This document shows, one piece after another, positions 16,601-26,400 of a stretch of DNA of 64,000 nt. The DNA comes from UBA7378 sp049611805 (GTDB taxonomy: Bacteria; Pseudomonadota; Alphaproteobacteria; RS24). The notes under the pieces are model-generated. The model ran no database searches, was not told where the DNA came from, and saw only the letters and a list, made by a program, of their open reading frames with translations. The position numbers were made by a program, and so were the translations under genes. Where the stretch lies: assembly GCA_049611805.1 (NCBI GenBank), contig JBMZAX010000001.1, positions 1 through 64,000 on the forward strand, written 5' to 3'. How positions within the stretch are numbered: position 1 is the stretch's first letter; every line of letters begins with the position of its first letter.

Positions 16601-17192
16601 CTTCTTGCTTGTCCTCTATATTTTGGGTGCTTTGGTTTTCCGCTTCGTCGGTGGTGCGCATATGCGGTGCGCGCGTCCAGCCGGCCAGTATCAGCAAAAC
16701 GGCGATGGCCGCGGTGAAAATAACCACCGTTTCGCCCAGCGTGTCATAGCCGCGATAGCTTGCCAGCACGGAGGTCACAACATTGGGCACGCCGATTTTT
16801 TCCGCACTGCCGGAAATATAATCAGGCGCCACATGCACATGAACCGGCGCATCGGCGGCACCAAATTGCGGCAGGTCGCCGATCGACACCATCAGCAAAA
16901 TGCCGGTGGCGACAGCAATTATGGCCGGAAGCGGCGCGATGGCGTGCGGCTTTTCCTCGCGCGGCACCAGCGACAGGGTTGCCAGTGCCAGAACCGTCGA
17001 AATGCCCGCACCGACCGCGGCTTCGGTAAAGGCCACATCAACCGCATCCAGCACGACAAATTGTGCCGCCGCCGTCAGCGAAAAAGCGCCCGACAGCATC
17101 ACCAGCGCGAATAATCGGTGCACGCTCAGCGCAACCACCGCAATGATGGCGAGCAGGAGAATGAGAAACGCATTTACGGCAAACATGCCCAT
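16590..17192 (-). CDS. MrpA C-terminal-domain protein (MbhD/DUF4040 plus MbhE-like)
   Basis: A 200-residue membrane protein corresponding to the C-terminal part of MrpA. There the MbhD-like (DUF4040) region is DAVDVAFTEAAVGAGIST at about residues 51-68. It is followed by an MbhE-like region with GDLPQFG and VTSVLASYRGYDTLGETVVIFTA. In Bacillus-type Mrp these domains are fused to a large ND5-like MrpA; here they are a separate gene. The start is the ATG at 17192, sharing one base with the mnhG stop (TGATG). The gene sits between G and B, as in the Mrp modules of archaeal membrane-bound hydrogenases. Confidence 0.85.
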   Translation of the reverse strand: MGMFAVNAFLILLLAIIAVVALSVHRLFALVMLSGAFSLTAAAQFVVLDAVDVAFTEAAVGAGISTVLALATLSLVPREEKPHAIAPLPAIIAVATGILLMVSIGDLPQFGAADAPVHVHVAPDYISGSAEKIGVPNVVTSVLASYRGYDTLGETVVIFTAAIAVLLILAGWTRAPHMRTTDEAENQSTQNIEDKQEDAG

Positions 17193-17524
17193 CACTCATC
17201 CGCCCCCTTTTCGGTTTCTTTCAAAAGCGGTTTGACGCCGGCAAAATGGGCCGCGCGCGCAATGGCATGGGTGGCGGTCGGGCTTGTCAGCCCCAACAGC
17301 AGGCCGATGAGAACAAGACGCACACTCACCGTCCAGTCGGGAGAGGCCAGCAACAGCCCGAACAAAATGAGGCCTGCGCCGCCCGTATCAATAATGCCCG
17401 CCCCGTGCATGCGCTGATAGACATCGCCCAGCCGCAACAGGCCCAGCGCGCCAAACAGCACACCAAGCGCGCCGACACATAAGGAAATAATGGCAATCGC
17501 TGTCACAATATTTTCGACCGTCAT
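17192..17524 (-). CDS. mnhG: Mrp/Mnh antiporter subunit G
   Basis: A 110-residue MrpG protein with three membrane helices and the family motif FGALGLLRLGDVYQRMHGAG (about residues 24-43), followed by GLTSPTATHAIARAAH. It forms part of the small-subunit cluster that holds the antiporter together. It overlaps mnhF by 4 bp upstream and the A-domain gene by 1 bp downstream. Confidence 0.92.
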   Translation of the reverse strand: MTVENIVTAIAIISLCVGALGVLFGALGLLRLGDVYQRMHGAGIIDTGGAGLILFGLLLASPDWTVSVRLVLIGLLLGLTSPTATHAIARAAHFAGVKPLLKETEKGADE

Positions 17525-17820
17525 GGCGCGTCCTGCCGTTTCTCCGGCGGCACATGGTCGCCCAGTGTTCCGGCGCGGAAATATTTCAGCACGCTGATTG
17601 TGCCGATGAAATTAATCAGCGCATATAGGAGTGCAATATCGAGAAATTCCGGGCGGCCGTCGAAAAAGCCGTAAACGCAAATGGCCAGCACCGCCAGCGT
17701 GCCGATTGAATTAACCGCCAGCACACGGTCAAAGGCCGTTGGCCCCAGCGCGGCGCGTGCCAGTGCCAGCAGCAATGACACGCCGATCGCGACCAGAGTG
17801 ATTGAAAACCACAAACTCAT
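17521..17820 (-). CDS. mnhF: Mrp/Mnh antiporter subunit F
   Basis: A 99-residue MrpF protein with three membrane helices. The motif GPTAFDRVLAVNSIG (about residues 26-40) and a conserved membrane Asp in FLDIALLYALINFIG (about residues 59-73) identify it. The polar C-terminus HVPPEKRQD overlaps the start of mnhG by 4 bp. Confidence 0.92.
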   Translation of the reverse strand: MSLWFSITLVAIGVSLLLALARAALGPTAFDRVLAVNSIGTLAVLAICVYGFFDGRPEFLDIALLYALINFIGTISVLKYFRAGTLGDHVPPEKRQDAP

Positions 17821-18308
17821 GCCTCAGGCTCCGCGGGTTTTTCAAGCAGCGATACTTTGGCATCCATGGAGCCGTCCGTGGTGGCGTCGCAAAATTCCTG
17901 CGTCAGCCCGTGCACGATAATCTCGTTGCGGTCTTCGTCGACCTGCACGGAAACCGTGCCCGGCGTCAGCGTGATGAAATTGGCATGCGTCACCAGCCCC
18001 GCCGCCGTGCGCTGGCCGGCGGAAACAGTGACCAGCCGCGGCGCGGCCTTGGACGGCGCGAGGATGACGCGAATGACGCCCAGATTGGATTTCAGAATTT
18101 CCCAGATGATCCACAGTGTCACGCGCGGCAGGCGGAAAAGAATGCCCATGGGCAGACCCTCCCCATCCAGCACGCCCATGCGCCGCGCCAATAGCGAGAC
18201 GCCCAATGCACTCAACGCACCCAGTGCCAGCAGCAGGGAGGTATAGTGCCCCGAAAGCGCCAGCCACAGGCCAAACATTAAAATTGTGGATACGTAAACA
18301 GATCTCAT
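17817..18308 (-). CDS. mnhE: Mrp/Mnh antiporter subunit E
   Basis: First gene of the antiporter operon; 163 residues. Two to three N-terminal membrane helices are followed by a soluble domain with the MrpE motifs ILKSNLGVIRVILAP, LVTHANFITLTPGTVSVQVD and VHGLTQE. There is no clear Shine-Dalgarno before the ATG at 18308, and only 46 bp separate it from the upstream SDR gene. Most of that gap is the SDR terminator. The operon is therefore read either from a promoter inside the SDR gene or by read-through. Confidence 0.91.
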   Translation of the reverse strand: MRSVYVSTILMFGLWLALSGHYTSLLLALGALSALGVSLLARRMGVLDGEGLPMGILFRLPRVTLWIIWEILKSNLGVIRVILAPSKAAPRLVTVSAGQRTAAGLVTHANFITLTPGTVSVQVDEDRNEIIVHGLTQEFCDATTDGSMDAKVSLLEKPAEPEA

Positions 18309-18318
18309 CGCGAAAACT

Positions 18319-18346
18319 CAAAAAGGGCAGGGAGTTATCCCTGCCC
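18319..18346 (-). terminator. terminator after the SDR gene, before the Mrp operon
   Basis: On the minus strand GGGCAGGGA-taac-TCCCTGCCC, a perfect 9-bp stem, is followed by TTTTTGAGTTTT. It lies 8 bases beyond the SDR stop codon and only about 11 bases before the mnhE start. Confidence 0.85.
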
Positions 18347-18354
18347 CGGCAAGC

Positions 18355-19266
18355 CTATTCGTTATTGGCGGCTTGAATCAGTTCGAAGAAACGGCGTGTT
18401 TGTTCGCCGCCCTGAAACAGGGCTTCGGCCTGATCGTCGAGTTTCGAGATTTGTTCCCAATTATCGGCAACATCTTCGGCTGTTGGCGCGGTGCCCAGAT
18501 ACATGCCGCGCGTTTCAACGATTTGCGCCGCCGCATAAGCACCGGCACCGGCGCAAATGATTTTGCCGGTCGGGGCCTGCTCGGAACACATGAACACAAC
18601 CGCAGGCGTCACCTGTTCGGGGGCCAGCGCTTCTTCCATTTCCGGCGGCATGAGGTTTGAGGTCATGCGTGTCCAGGCAACGGGGGCCAGCGCGTTGATG
18701 TGGATATTGTCTTTCTGGCCTTCAAGTTTCAGCGTGTTGATGAAGCCGACAACGCCCAGCTTGGCCGCGCCATAATTTGACTGGCCGAAGTTTCCATACA
18801 GGCCCGATGATGAAGAGGTAACCATAATGCGGCCATATCCCTGTTCCTTCATAATCGGCCAAACGGCTTTGGTCGGCTTCATGGTGCCGAACAAATGCAC
18901 ATCGACGACGAAGTCAAAATCCGCGATTTCCATTTTTGCAAAGCTTTTGTCGCGCAAAACGCCGGCATTATTGACCAGAACGTCAATGCGGCCATACGCG
19001 TCCATGGTTTGTTGAACCATATTGGCAACGCCGGCATCATCAGTGACCGAAGAGCCGTTGGACATGGCTTCGCCGCCGGCGGCTTTGATTTCCTCGACAA
19101 CTTTGTCGGCTGCTTCCGATGAGCCTCCGGAGCCGTCGACAGCGCCACCCAAATCATTCACGACGACCTTCGCGCCACGCCGCGCAAACTCCAGCGCGTG
19201 GCAACGACCCAAGCCTCCGCCTGCGCCGGTTACAATCACAACTTTTCCGGTGTAGTCCAAAGTCAT
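18355..19266 (-). CDS. short-chain dehydrogenase, (3R)-hydroxyacyl-CoA dehydrogenase type (MFE-2-like)
   Basis: NAD(P)-dependent dehydrogenase of 303 residues. The cofactor loop is TGAGGGLGR (residues 13-21). NNAG is at 99-102, the catalytic Tyr and Lys are Y165-GAA-K169, and the Ser is in MVTSSSSG. Segments such as VVVNDLGGAVDGSG, YGRIDVLVNNAGVLRDKSF, YGNFGQSNYGAAKLG and NIHINALAP closely follow the hydroxyacyl-CoA dehydrogenase domain of multifunctional enzyme 2. I therefore infer it oxidises 3-hydroxyacyl-CoAs in beta-oxidation rather than acting in fatty acid synthesis. A C-terminal extension of about 60 residues goes beyond the SDR core. AGGAG stands seven bases before the ATG. Confidence 0.88.
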   Translation of the reverse strand: MTLDYTGKVVIVTGAGGGLGRCHALEFARRGAKVVVNDLGGAVDGSGGSSEAADKVVEEIKAAGGEAMSNGSSVTDDAGVANMVQQTMDAYGRIDVLVNNAGVLRDKSFAKMEIADFDFVVDVHLFGTMKPTKAVWPIMKEQGYGRIMVTSSSSGLYGNFGQSNYGAAKLGVVGFINTLKLEGQKDNIHINALAPVAWTRMTSNLMPPEMEEALAPEQVTPAVVFMCSEQAPTGKIICAGAGAYAAAQIVETRGMYLGTAPTAEDVADNWEQISKLDDQAEALFQGGEQTRRFFELIQAANNE

Positions 19267-19324
19267 CCCTAAACTCCTTCTTTATTCAGCTATGGAGATG
19301 TTGTGCATGAAGGAGGCTGGTTGG

Positions 19325-20461
19325 TCAAGATGGTTGAAGCCGAACCGATCTGTATGCGCGCCCGCGGTCAACCGGTGTCAATACAAGTTGCCAGAGTTTG
19401 GTTTTCCCGGCGCGGAAACTGGCCATGGATGCGGCCAGATAATATTGCATCATTCGGCCAAAGCGCGCGTCGTATTTTTCGGCAAGAGACGGCCATGCGC
19501 GGTTGAAGTTGTCGCGCCAGCCCTGCAGGGTGGTGTCATAGTCATGGCCGAAATTATGCCAGTCTTCAATCACCATCAGCTCGCCCAGATTGTTCACAAT
19601 CTCGCCCGGTGTCGGAATATGCCCATTGGGGAAAATATATTTGTTGATCCAGCGATCGGTCTCGGCTTCCGGCGGGTTCTTGCCGATTGTGTGCAGCAAA
19701 AACAGCCCTTGCGGTTTCATGAGCCGTTGCACGGTTTTGAAAAAAGTTGCGTAGTTTTTATGGCCGACATGTTCAAACATGCCCACGGAGACGATTTTGT
19801 CATAATTCCCGGTCAATGAGCGATAGTCGGCAAGCTGAATATCGACCGGCAGGTCGGCACAACGCGCGTCGGCCAGCGCCTTTTGTTCGCGCGAAATGGT
19901 AATGCCCGTTACCGTCACGCCGTATTGCTCGGCGGCAAAAGCGGCCAGCCCGCCCCAGCCGCAACCGATATCCAGCAGATGTTCGCCGCGCGCAAGTTCC
20001 AGTTTCCGGCAAATCATGTGCAATTTGTCTTCCTGGGCTTGTGTCAGCGAATTGGCATATTCCCAATATCCGCAAGAATAGATCATGCGCGGGTCAAGCA
20101 TGGCGGCAAAAACATCATTGCCAATGTCGTAATGGCGTTCGCCGACCTGAAAAGCGCGCCGCACCGATTGCATATTGGTGAATTTCGATTGCAGAACATA
20201 AAGCAGATTGCCCGGATTGAGATGACGGGTGATTTTGCTGTCGGCTTTGACGGTCAGAAAGCGCGACAGCATCTCGTCAATCGCCTCGCAGTCCCACCAG
20301 CCATCCATATAGGTTTCGCCGAGTGCCAAAGTCCCGTCAAAAAGCACACGCGCGAACAGGTCGGGATTATGAACCTGAAAATCCCACGCCCGTGTGCCAC
20401 CTATTTTGACGTCAGCCGCCTCGCAAATCTCCGCAATGAGCGGCGGAACCTTGTCGGACAT
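19325..20461 (-). CDS. cfa: cyclopropane-fatty-acyl-phospholipid synthase
   Basis: Transfers a methylene group from S-adenosylmethionine to unsaturated acyl chains of membrane phospholipids. The 378-residue protein has an N-terminal domain with LALGETYMDGWWDCEAID. The bicarbonate/lipid-site segment is HYDIGNDVF (about 110-118). The methyltransferase motif is LDIGCGWGG (163-171), and later segments are SVGMFEHVGHKNY and INKYIFPNGHIPTP. The length matches E. coli Cfa. No strong ribosome binding site is visible (only AGGCGC), but the ATG gives the family N-terminus. It runs towards the SDR gene in the same direction, 58 bp apart. Confidence 0.93.
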   Translation of the reverse strand: MSDKVPPLIAEICEAADVKIGGTRAWDFQVHNPDLFARVLFDGTLALGETYMDGWWDCEAIDEMLSRFLTVKADSKITRHLNPGNLLYVLQSKFTNMQSVRRAFQVGERHYDIGNDVFAAMLDPRMIYSCGYWEYANSLTQAQEDKLHMICRKLELARGEHLLDIGCGWGGLAAFAAEQYGVTVTGITISREQKALADARCADLPVDIQLADYRSLTGNYDKIVSVGMFEHVGHKNYATFFKTVQRLMKPQGLFLLHTIGKNPPEAETDRWINKYIFPNGHIPTPGEIVNNLGELMVIEDWHNFGHDYDTTLQGWRDNFNRAWPSLAEKYDARFGRMMQYYLAASMASFRAGKTKLWQLVLTPVDRGRAYRSVRLQPS

Positions 20462-20549
20462 TTTAAGCGCCTATTATTTTTGTTTTTATCGCTCACAACC
20501 AATTTAGCACAAACACCATATGGGCCGTCAAATTGGGCGGGCGGGAAGG

Positions 20550-21608
20550 CTATTCGGCGGCTTCGGCGGCCCGATTGAGGCCGGCCGCCCTGCTCATCAG
20601 CGTGTAGGAGTTTTTGCGGATGGCGGCATCGGGGGTCAGGGTCAGCAGGAAAAATTCGTCAATGGCGTGTTCTTTTCGGAAACCGTCGAGCTGTTCCAGC
20701 ACTTGCGATCCGGTTCCCGCCAAACCGCGCTTTGCGATCATGTCAATCAGTGTCGCCTCTTCTTCCGTCGGCTGATAAGCCTCTGCCTCGGCCATGGTGG
20801 GCAGGCGTCCGGCGCGGTTTTGAAACAATTGTGCCGCCCAAATATTGCGCGGTTTTGAAAAATGCTGCGCTTCTTCTTCGCTGTCTGCCGCCAATACCGA
20901 AACCGCCATCATCACGCGTGGCGCATCCAGAAAACGCGATGGCCGGAAATGCATGCGATAGGCGCGCAACGCCGTCTCCAGATTGTCGGGGTTGATGAAA
21001 TGCGCGTAAACATAAGGCAGGCCGAAATGTGCGGCGTGATAGGCACCATCGCCGCCGGAGCCAAGCATATACATGGGCACAATATGTTCGCCCAGCGGTT
21101 GGGCGCGAATGCCCTGATAGGGGTGCGCGTCGGGAAACCCGCCGGCCTCGCCCGTCAGCCCCGCCGCATCTTCAAGAAACTGGATCAGCATTTCCACCTG
21201 CTGCGGGAAAACTTCCGTGGGCCAAGCTTTCGGGCCGGCTTGCAGGGCTGCTGCCGTGCGTCCGTCACCGCCGGGCGCGCGGCCAAGCCCAAGGTCAATG
21301 CGCTTGGGTGCCAGCGTCTCCAGCATGCGGAAAACCTCGGCGACCTTCATCGGGCTGTAATGCGGCAACATAATACCGCCCGACCCGACCCGTAAATGTT
21401 GCGTTCGGGCGGCAATATGCCCGATCAGAATTTCGGGCGCGGCCCCGGCAAAAGCCGATGTATTGTGATGTTCGGCCAGCCAGAAACGCCGATAGCCCAA
21501 CGTATCAGCATGCTCGGCCAGCGCTATGGTTTCGGCAACCGCCTGCGCCGGGTTTGTCGCGCTGGAAACCGGCGACTGGTCGAGAACGTTGAAAATAAAA
21601 TCCGACAT
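20550..21608 (-). CDS. luciferase-like (LLM class) flavin-dependent oxidoreductase
   Basis: TIM-barrel flavoprotein of 352 residues. Segments FRRFWLAEHHNTSAFAGAA-like (WLAEHHN near residue 45), GSGGIMLPHYSPMKVAEVFR and RIDLGLGRAPGGD are characteristic of the MsnO8/YwcH-like LLM group. Physiological substrates of these single-gene members are mostly unknown. The frame stays open 63 bp further upstream, but the ATG at 21608 begins MSDFIFNVLDQSPV, the conserved first strand. It is divergent from the acyl-CoA ligase gene across a 128-bp gap that must hold both promoters. Confidence 0.87.
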   Translation of the reverse strand: MSDFIFNVLDQSPVSSATNPAQAVAETIALAEHADTLGYRRFWLAEHHNTSAFAGAAPEILIGHIAARTQHLRVGSGGIMLPHYSPMKVAEVFRMLETLAPKRIDLGLGRAPGGDGRTAAALQAGPKAWPTEVFPQQVEMLIQFLEDAAGLTGEAGGFPDAHPYQGIRAQPLGEHIVPMYMLGSGGDGAYHAAHFGLPYVYAHFINPDNLETALRAYRMHFRPSRFLDAPRVMMAVSVLAADSEEEAQHFSKPRNIWAAQLFQNRAGRLPTMAEAEAYQPTEEEATLIDMIAKRGLAGTGSQVLEQLDGFRKEHAIDEFFLLTLTPDAAIRKNSYTLMSRAAGLNRAAEAAE

Positions 21609-21736
21609 GAAACAAGCATAACCAAAATCGCCCTGCCGTGCCAGCCCGACGAAATTAGCACTTGCCGCCAATCAGAGAGGGGCTAATATCGGCGCGTCGA
21701 TCGGGAGGTCGGCGGCTCAAACAGGGGAGAAAAAAA

Positions 21737-23434
21737 TTGTATCAACAGCTCAAGGATGTGCGTCAGGAACTTACCGGCGAGGGCGGTCTGTTTCAGATCA
21801 ATGAAGTGGAAGTGCGTGGGCAAATGCTCAAAACCTTTGCCATGGCGCCGGCATCCTTGCGTGATGTGTGGCTGATGACGGCAGGCTATGCCGAGCGCGA
21901 TTATCTGCTTTACGAAGACGAACGCTGGACTTACGCGCAAGCCATGGCCGAGACTGCGGGCATTGCCAATTGGGTGATGGCGCAAGGCGTAAAGCGCGGC
22001 GACCGCGTTGCCATTTCAATGCGCAATTATCCCGAATGGATGCTGTGTTACTGGGCTCTCACCTCAATCGGTGTCGGTGTGGTGGGCATGAATGCCTGGT
22101 GGGTCACGGATGAAATGGCCTATGGCCTTGAAGATTCGACCCCGAAAATCTTGATCTGCGATCAGGATCGGTTGAACACATTCTTGCCCGTGCGCGACCG
22201 GTTCGCGGATATGAAGATTGTCGGTGTGCGCTTGCCCGCTCCGGTTGAAGGCGTGGTGGATTACGCCGAATTGCGTGCCCATGGCGGAGACATGCCGGAT
22301 GTGGCCGTGGACCCGGATGATGATGCGTGTATTTTTTATACCTCCGGCACCACCGGGCGCCCCAAGGGTGCGCAACTGACCCATCGCGGGTGCGTGCTCA
22401 ACATCATGAATGTTGCGTTCATGAATTTGTGCGCGTCAACGGCTTTGGCGCGCGCCAATGGCACGGAGCCGATCGACCCCGCCAATGCGCCGGTCACGGT
22501 GACATTGGTCACCACGCCGCTGTTTCATGTGACGGCGAATAATTGCGTCGTGCAGCCGGCCACCCTCACAGGCGGCAAAATCATACATATGTATAAATGG
22601 GATGCCGGCGAGGCGCTGAAACTGATCGAGCGGGAAAAAATTACCGGCATTAGCGGTGTGCCGGTCATGTCGCGCGAAATTATCGCGCATCCGGATTTCG
22701 ACAAATATGACACCTCCTCGCTCACCGCTTTGGGTGGCGGCGGGGCGCAATTGCAGCCCGATCTGGTCGGCAAAATCGACCAGGCGCTCAAAAACGGCAA
22801 ACCGGCCACGGGCTATGGCATGACCGAGACTTGCGGCATTATATCGGCCGTTTCCAATGATTATTTCATCGACCGGCCGGAAAGTGTCGGCCCGCCCGTG
22901 CCGACGCTGGACGCCAAATGCATTGACGCAGACGGCAATGATTTGCCGCATGGCGAGCTTGGCGAGCTATGCGTGAAAGGCGGCAATGTCATTAAAGGCT
23001 ATTTGAACCGCGCCGAAGCCACGGCAGAAACCATTCAAGACGGCTGGCTGCGTACCGGCGACATTGCGCGCATTGATGAAGAAGGCTTTATCTATATCGT
23101 CGACCGCGCCAAGGATATGGTTCTGCGCGGGGGCGAAAACATCTACTGCGCCGAAGTTGAAAGCGCGATTTTCAAACATGACGCGGTCGCCGAATGCACC
23201 GTGTTCGGCGTTGCCGATGACCGGCTGGGCGAAGAGGTCGGCGTTGCCATTGTCATTGCCGAAGGGGCATCCGTGACGGCAGATGAAATTCGCGCACATT
23301 GTGCGAATTTATTGGCAAAGTTCAAAATTCCCCGCTACATCTGGTTGCGTTCGGAATTATTGCCGCGCAATGCGAGTGGTAAATTTTTGAAGCGCGAATT
23401 GCGCGATACGTTGGACCCGGCCGACGCCGCCTGA
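21737..23434 (+). CDS. fatty-acyl-CoA ligase (class I adenylate-forming enzyme)
   Basis: Activates a carboxylic acid to its CoA thioester through an acyl-adenylate. The 565-residue protein contains the P-loop FYTSGTTGRPKGAQLTHRG, the GYGMTETCG adenine loop, WLRTGDIARIDEEGFIYIVDR with the hinge, and the C-terminal catalytic Lys in NASGKFLKREL. The pattern suits medium- to long-chain fatty or similar acids. Start: a TTG at 21737, with AGGGGAG seven bases upstream, gives the N-terminus LYQQLKDVRQEL. No ATG is available before MLKTFAM about 30 residues in. It probably feeds the beta-oxidation genes of this window, although they are in separate transcripts. Confidence 0.9.
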   Translation: MYQQLKDVRQELTGEGGLFQINEVEVRGQMLKTFAMAPASLRDVWLMTAGYAERDYLLYEDERWTYAQAMAETAGIANWVMAQGVKRGDRVAISMRNYPEWMLCYWALTSIGVGVVGMNAWWVTDEMAYGLEDSTPKILICDQDRLNTFLPVRDRFADMKIVGVRLPAPVEGVVDYAELRAHGGDMPDVAVDPDDDACIFYTSGTTGRPKGAQLTHRGCVLNIMNVAFMNLCASTALARANGTEPIDPANAPVTVTLVTTPLFHVTANNCVVQPATLTGGKIIHMYKWDAGEALKLIEREKITGISGVPVMSREIIAHPDFDKYDTSSLTALGGGGAQLQPDLVGKIDQALKNGKPATGYGMTETCGIISAVSNDYFIDRPESVGPPVPTLDAKCIDADGNDLPHGELGELCVKGGNVIKGYLNRAEATAETIQDGWLRTGDIARIDEEGFIYIVDRAKDMVLRGGENIYCAEVESAIFKHDAVAECTVFGVADDRLGEEVGVAIVIAEGASVTADEIRAHCANLLAKFKIPRYIWLRSELLPRNASGKFLKRELRDTLDPADAA

Positions 23435-23496
23435 CGCATCAGAAGCACGGAATTGAAAAAACCACTCAAAAACCACCCAAGGAATGGAGAAACATC

Positions 23497-26400
23497 GTGT
23501 CGTTCACTTCTCGCCTGCTTTGTATGGCGCTTGCCTTACCAGTATTTGTTGCCGGACACAAAACCTATGCGCTTGATATTACCGAGCCCGTCACCGGGCC
23601 TGTCGACACCGGCACAACCGGTGGCTCCTTGGATGAAAACGGCGATCATGCGATTTCGAACGGCGGCAGTGTGGCGGTTGACGGCACACCGTCCACGCCC
23701 GGTGCCGCGCTTGTCATTGACCATAGCGATACGCGCGATGTGCTGATTGACGGCGCCATCACCGTAAATGATCGCAGTGACGACGAGCTCACAGATTTCA
23801 ATGCCAATAACGCCATCGGCGTGCTGGTTGGCAATGGCGCTGCCGTTTCGGGTACCATAAGTCTTGGCGGTCAGGCCGTGATTGAACTTGTCGATGACAA
23901 GCCCCGCGTCGATGCCGATGAGGACGGCATCTTTGACGGTATTCACGACGATAGCGGCACTTATATTGCCGGGCGTGTGGCCCAAGACAGCGGGCGCATC
24001 GGTGTCTATGTGCCGCAAAACCTTTCCGGTGATTTGCTCGCGCTCAGTGGCGCGCGCCTCTCGGTGACGTCGGATGATGGCGGCGGCTATATTGTCGAGG
24101 GCGACATTACCGGCCGTATCAACCTTAGCGCGACGATCAATTATCTCGGTGCGGATACCAGCGCCGATGCCAGCGACGATGCCGTCGGTGTCGGCATTTA
24201 CGGCGATGTGAGCGGTTTTGTCCGTCAAGCCGGTGCGGTCACAGCCATTGGTGAAAATGTTGTGGGCGTTCGGGTCAGCGGCGATCTTTCTCAAAGCCTG
24301 CAACTGGAAGGTCAGGTTTCGGTTTCGGGTTTTGCCTCCACCTCTCTTTCCAGTGCCGGTGACACGGAAACAGTGATTGATGCCAATGAGCTGGGTTCGG
24401 CCGAGGCGGGGGTCAAGCTGACAGGAAATATCAGTGAGGGTGTTCTTGTTGGCGGCAATGTAAATTCCGTAACAACGCCCGATGAGACACAATCCTTGCA
24501 GGATATATCAGACGCCCGTGCCGATAGCGGCGATGTGACGAGCCTGAAAACCCAGCCCTATCATTATGACGAAAACCGGTTTTCGGGCACGATAACAAGT
24601 GCCGGTAATGCGCCGGCTCTGGTCATGGACGGGGGCACTTATGGCAGCGTGGTCGAGCGGTTTGTCGACAACACCAATGATGGCGGCGACGGCACTGATG
24701 ACAGCCTTTATTTGACGCAGAGCTTCAGCTATTCCCATTCGCTGATTAATCGCGGCACAATAACGGCAAACGGCTTGAATGACGGCTATGCCGCCAGTGC
24801 AATCGAAATTGGCCGCACGGCCCCCACCGTTTTGTCCGGCGGCTTATTGAACACCGGCAGTATTTCCGCCACGGCCTATAATAATGACGCCACCGCCATC
24901 GCACTGATGGGGGGTGCTGACTTGCAAGATGGCGGTCGCGCGCGTGGCGATGTGTTTTTGAACGAAGGCGCCATATCGGCAGGTGTTACGACCAATGTTG
25001 CAACCAAATCCGGTGTTACCGCTACCAGTCATACCGCGACCGCCGTTACAATTGATGCGGCCGCAAACCTGCCGACAGGCGCGGAATTTATCAACCGCGG
25101 CCAGGTGTCGGCAGTTCATACGCATCTGAATGCCGATGGCGAAGCAAGCACCGGCACGGCGGCGGCGTTTGATTTTTCCACGCGCACCGATGCTATCGCC
25201 CTGACACAAGAATTGCTTCGCAATGATGTTTTCGATGTGGGGCTCGGTAAATATCTGGGCAATGGTGATCTGGACCTGGACAGCTCCGGCATTGTCAATG
25301 ATGACGGCACGGCCAGCCCGGACGGGTTTGTCACCACGGCGGATGTCGTTGCGCCTTCAATTTTCGGCAATATTTTATTTGGTAGCGGCAATGATACGCT
25401 TGTTCAAAGCGCCGGCACGATCACAGGTGCCATTGATTTTGGCGCCGGCGCAAATAGCTTTACCCTCTCAAGCGAGACGGCGGAAACGGCGACAACAAGT
25501 TTTTCCGGCACGCTGGCGACCAGCGGCACATTGGCGATTTCAATGTCGGGCCTGTCCAGCCTCACCCTTGACGGGCAGGTAGAGGTTGGATCGGTTGCGG
25601 TTGCATCCCTCAGTCTGGCAGGGCAGGCAAATCTTGGCGCAACTGTTGATCCGGCGGCAGTGCCGGGGGCAGCATTGATCTTCGCCAACAGTTTTTCTGT
25701 TTCCGGCGAGCAATATACGTTCACGCCTAATTTGACGGGAATATCGGCTGACCCGGTAAGTTTTACGATAATCGAGACAAATTCCGACCTGTCGGCATTG
25801 GACGCAACTTTGAACGATCGTCTGAGCAGCGAGGTGGGGTTCATTTATAATGTGGAATTGTCGCGACAAGACTTGGGTTCAACTCACGCGATCAACGCCG
25901 ATTTTTCACTGAAAACAGCAGATGAGCTAAATTTGAATGCGGTGGAAGCGGCGGCCTTTCCTGTGGTGACGTCGCATTTTGCCGCTAATGCGTCCCTCGG
26001 CACAGCGCTGGGCAACCTGAATGATGCCGAAAGCTTCGCAGCCGCATTTGATCAAATATTGCCGCAATATGGCGATGGCACCATGTTGTCGCAGGCAGCC
26101 ATGCTCGAAGGTGCCAATGGCGCAGTGAGCGAACGCCTGCGGCTTGTGACCTCCGGCGCTCAATTGGGCAGCCATGGCTGGGGCCAACAATTTGGCGGCT
26201 ATCTCGACCGCAGCGCAACGGATGCCGCACCGGAAATCGCCGGCGACGGGATCGGCCTCGCCTTTGGCTATGATGCGCGTGTCGGCAAACTGGATGCGCT
26301 GGGTGTTTTCGGGCATCTCATGTGGAGCAATGCGGATGAGACCACCGGCAATACGAGCGATGTGCATGCCGAAATGTTCGGGCTGGGGGTTTATGCGGCG

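Noticed and set aside
23536..24492. Open frame of 318 codons on the minus strand inside the autotransporter
   Set aside because: Antisense to the passenger domain, whose own frame continues to a proper signal peptide and barrel.
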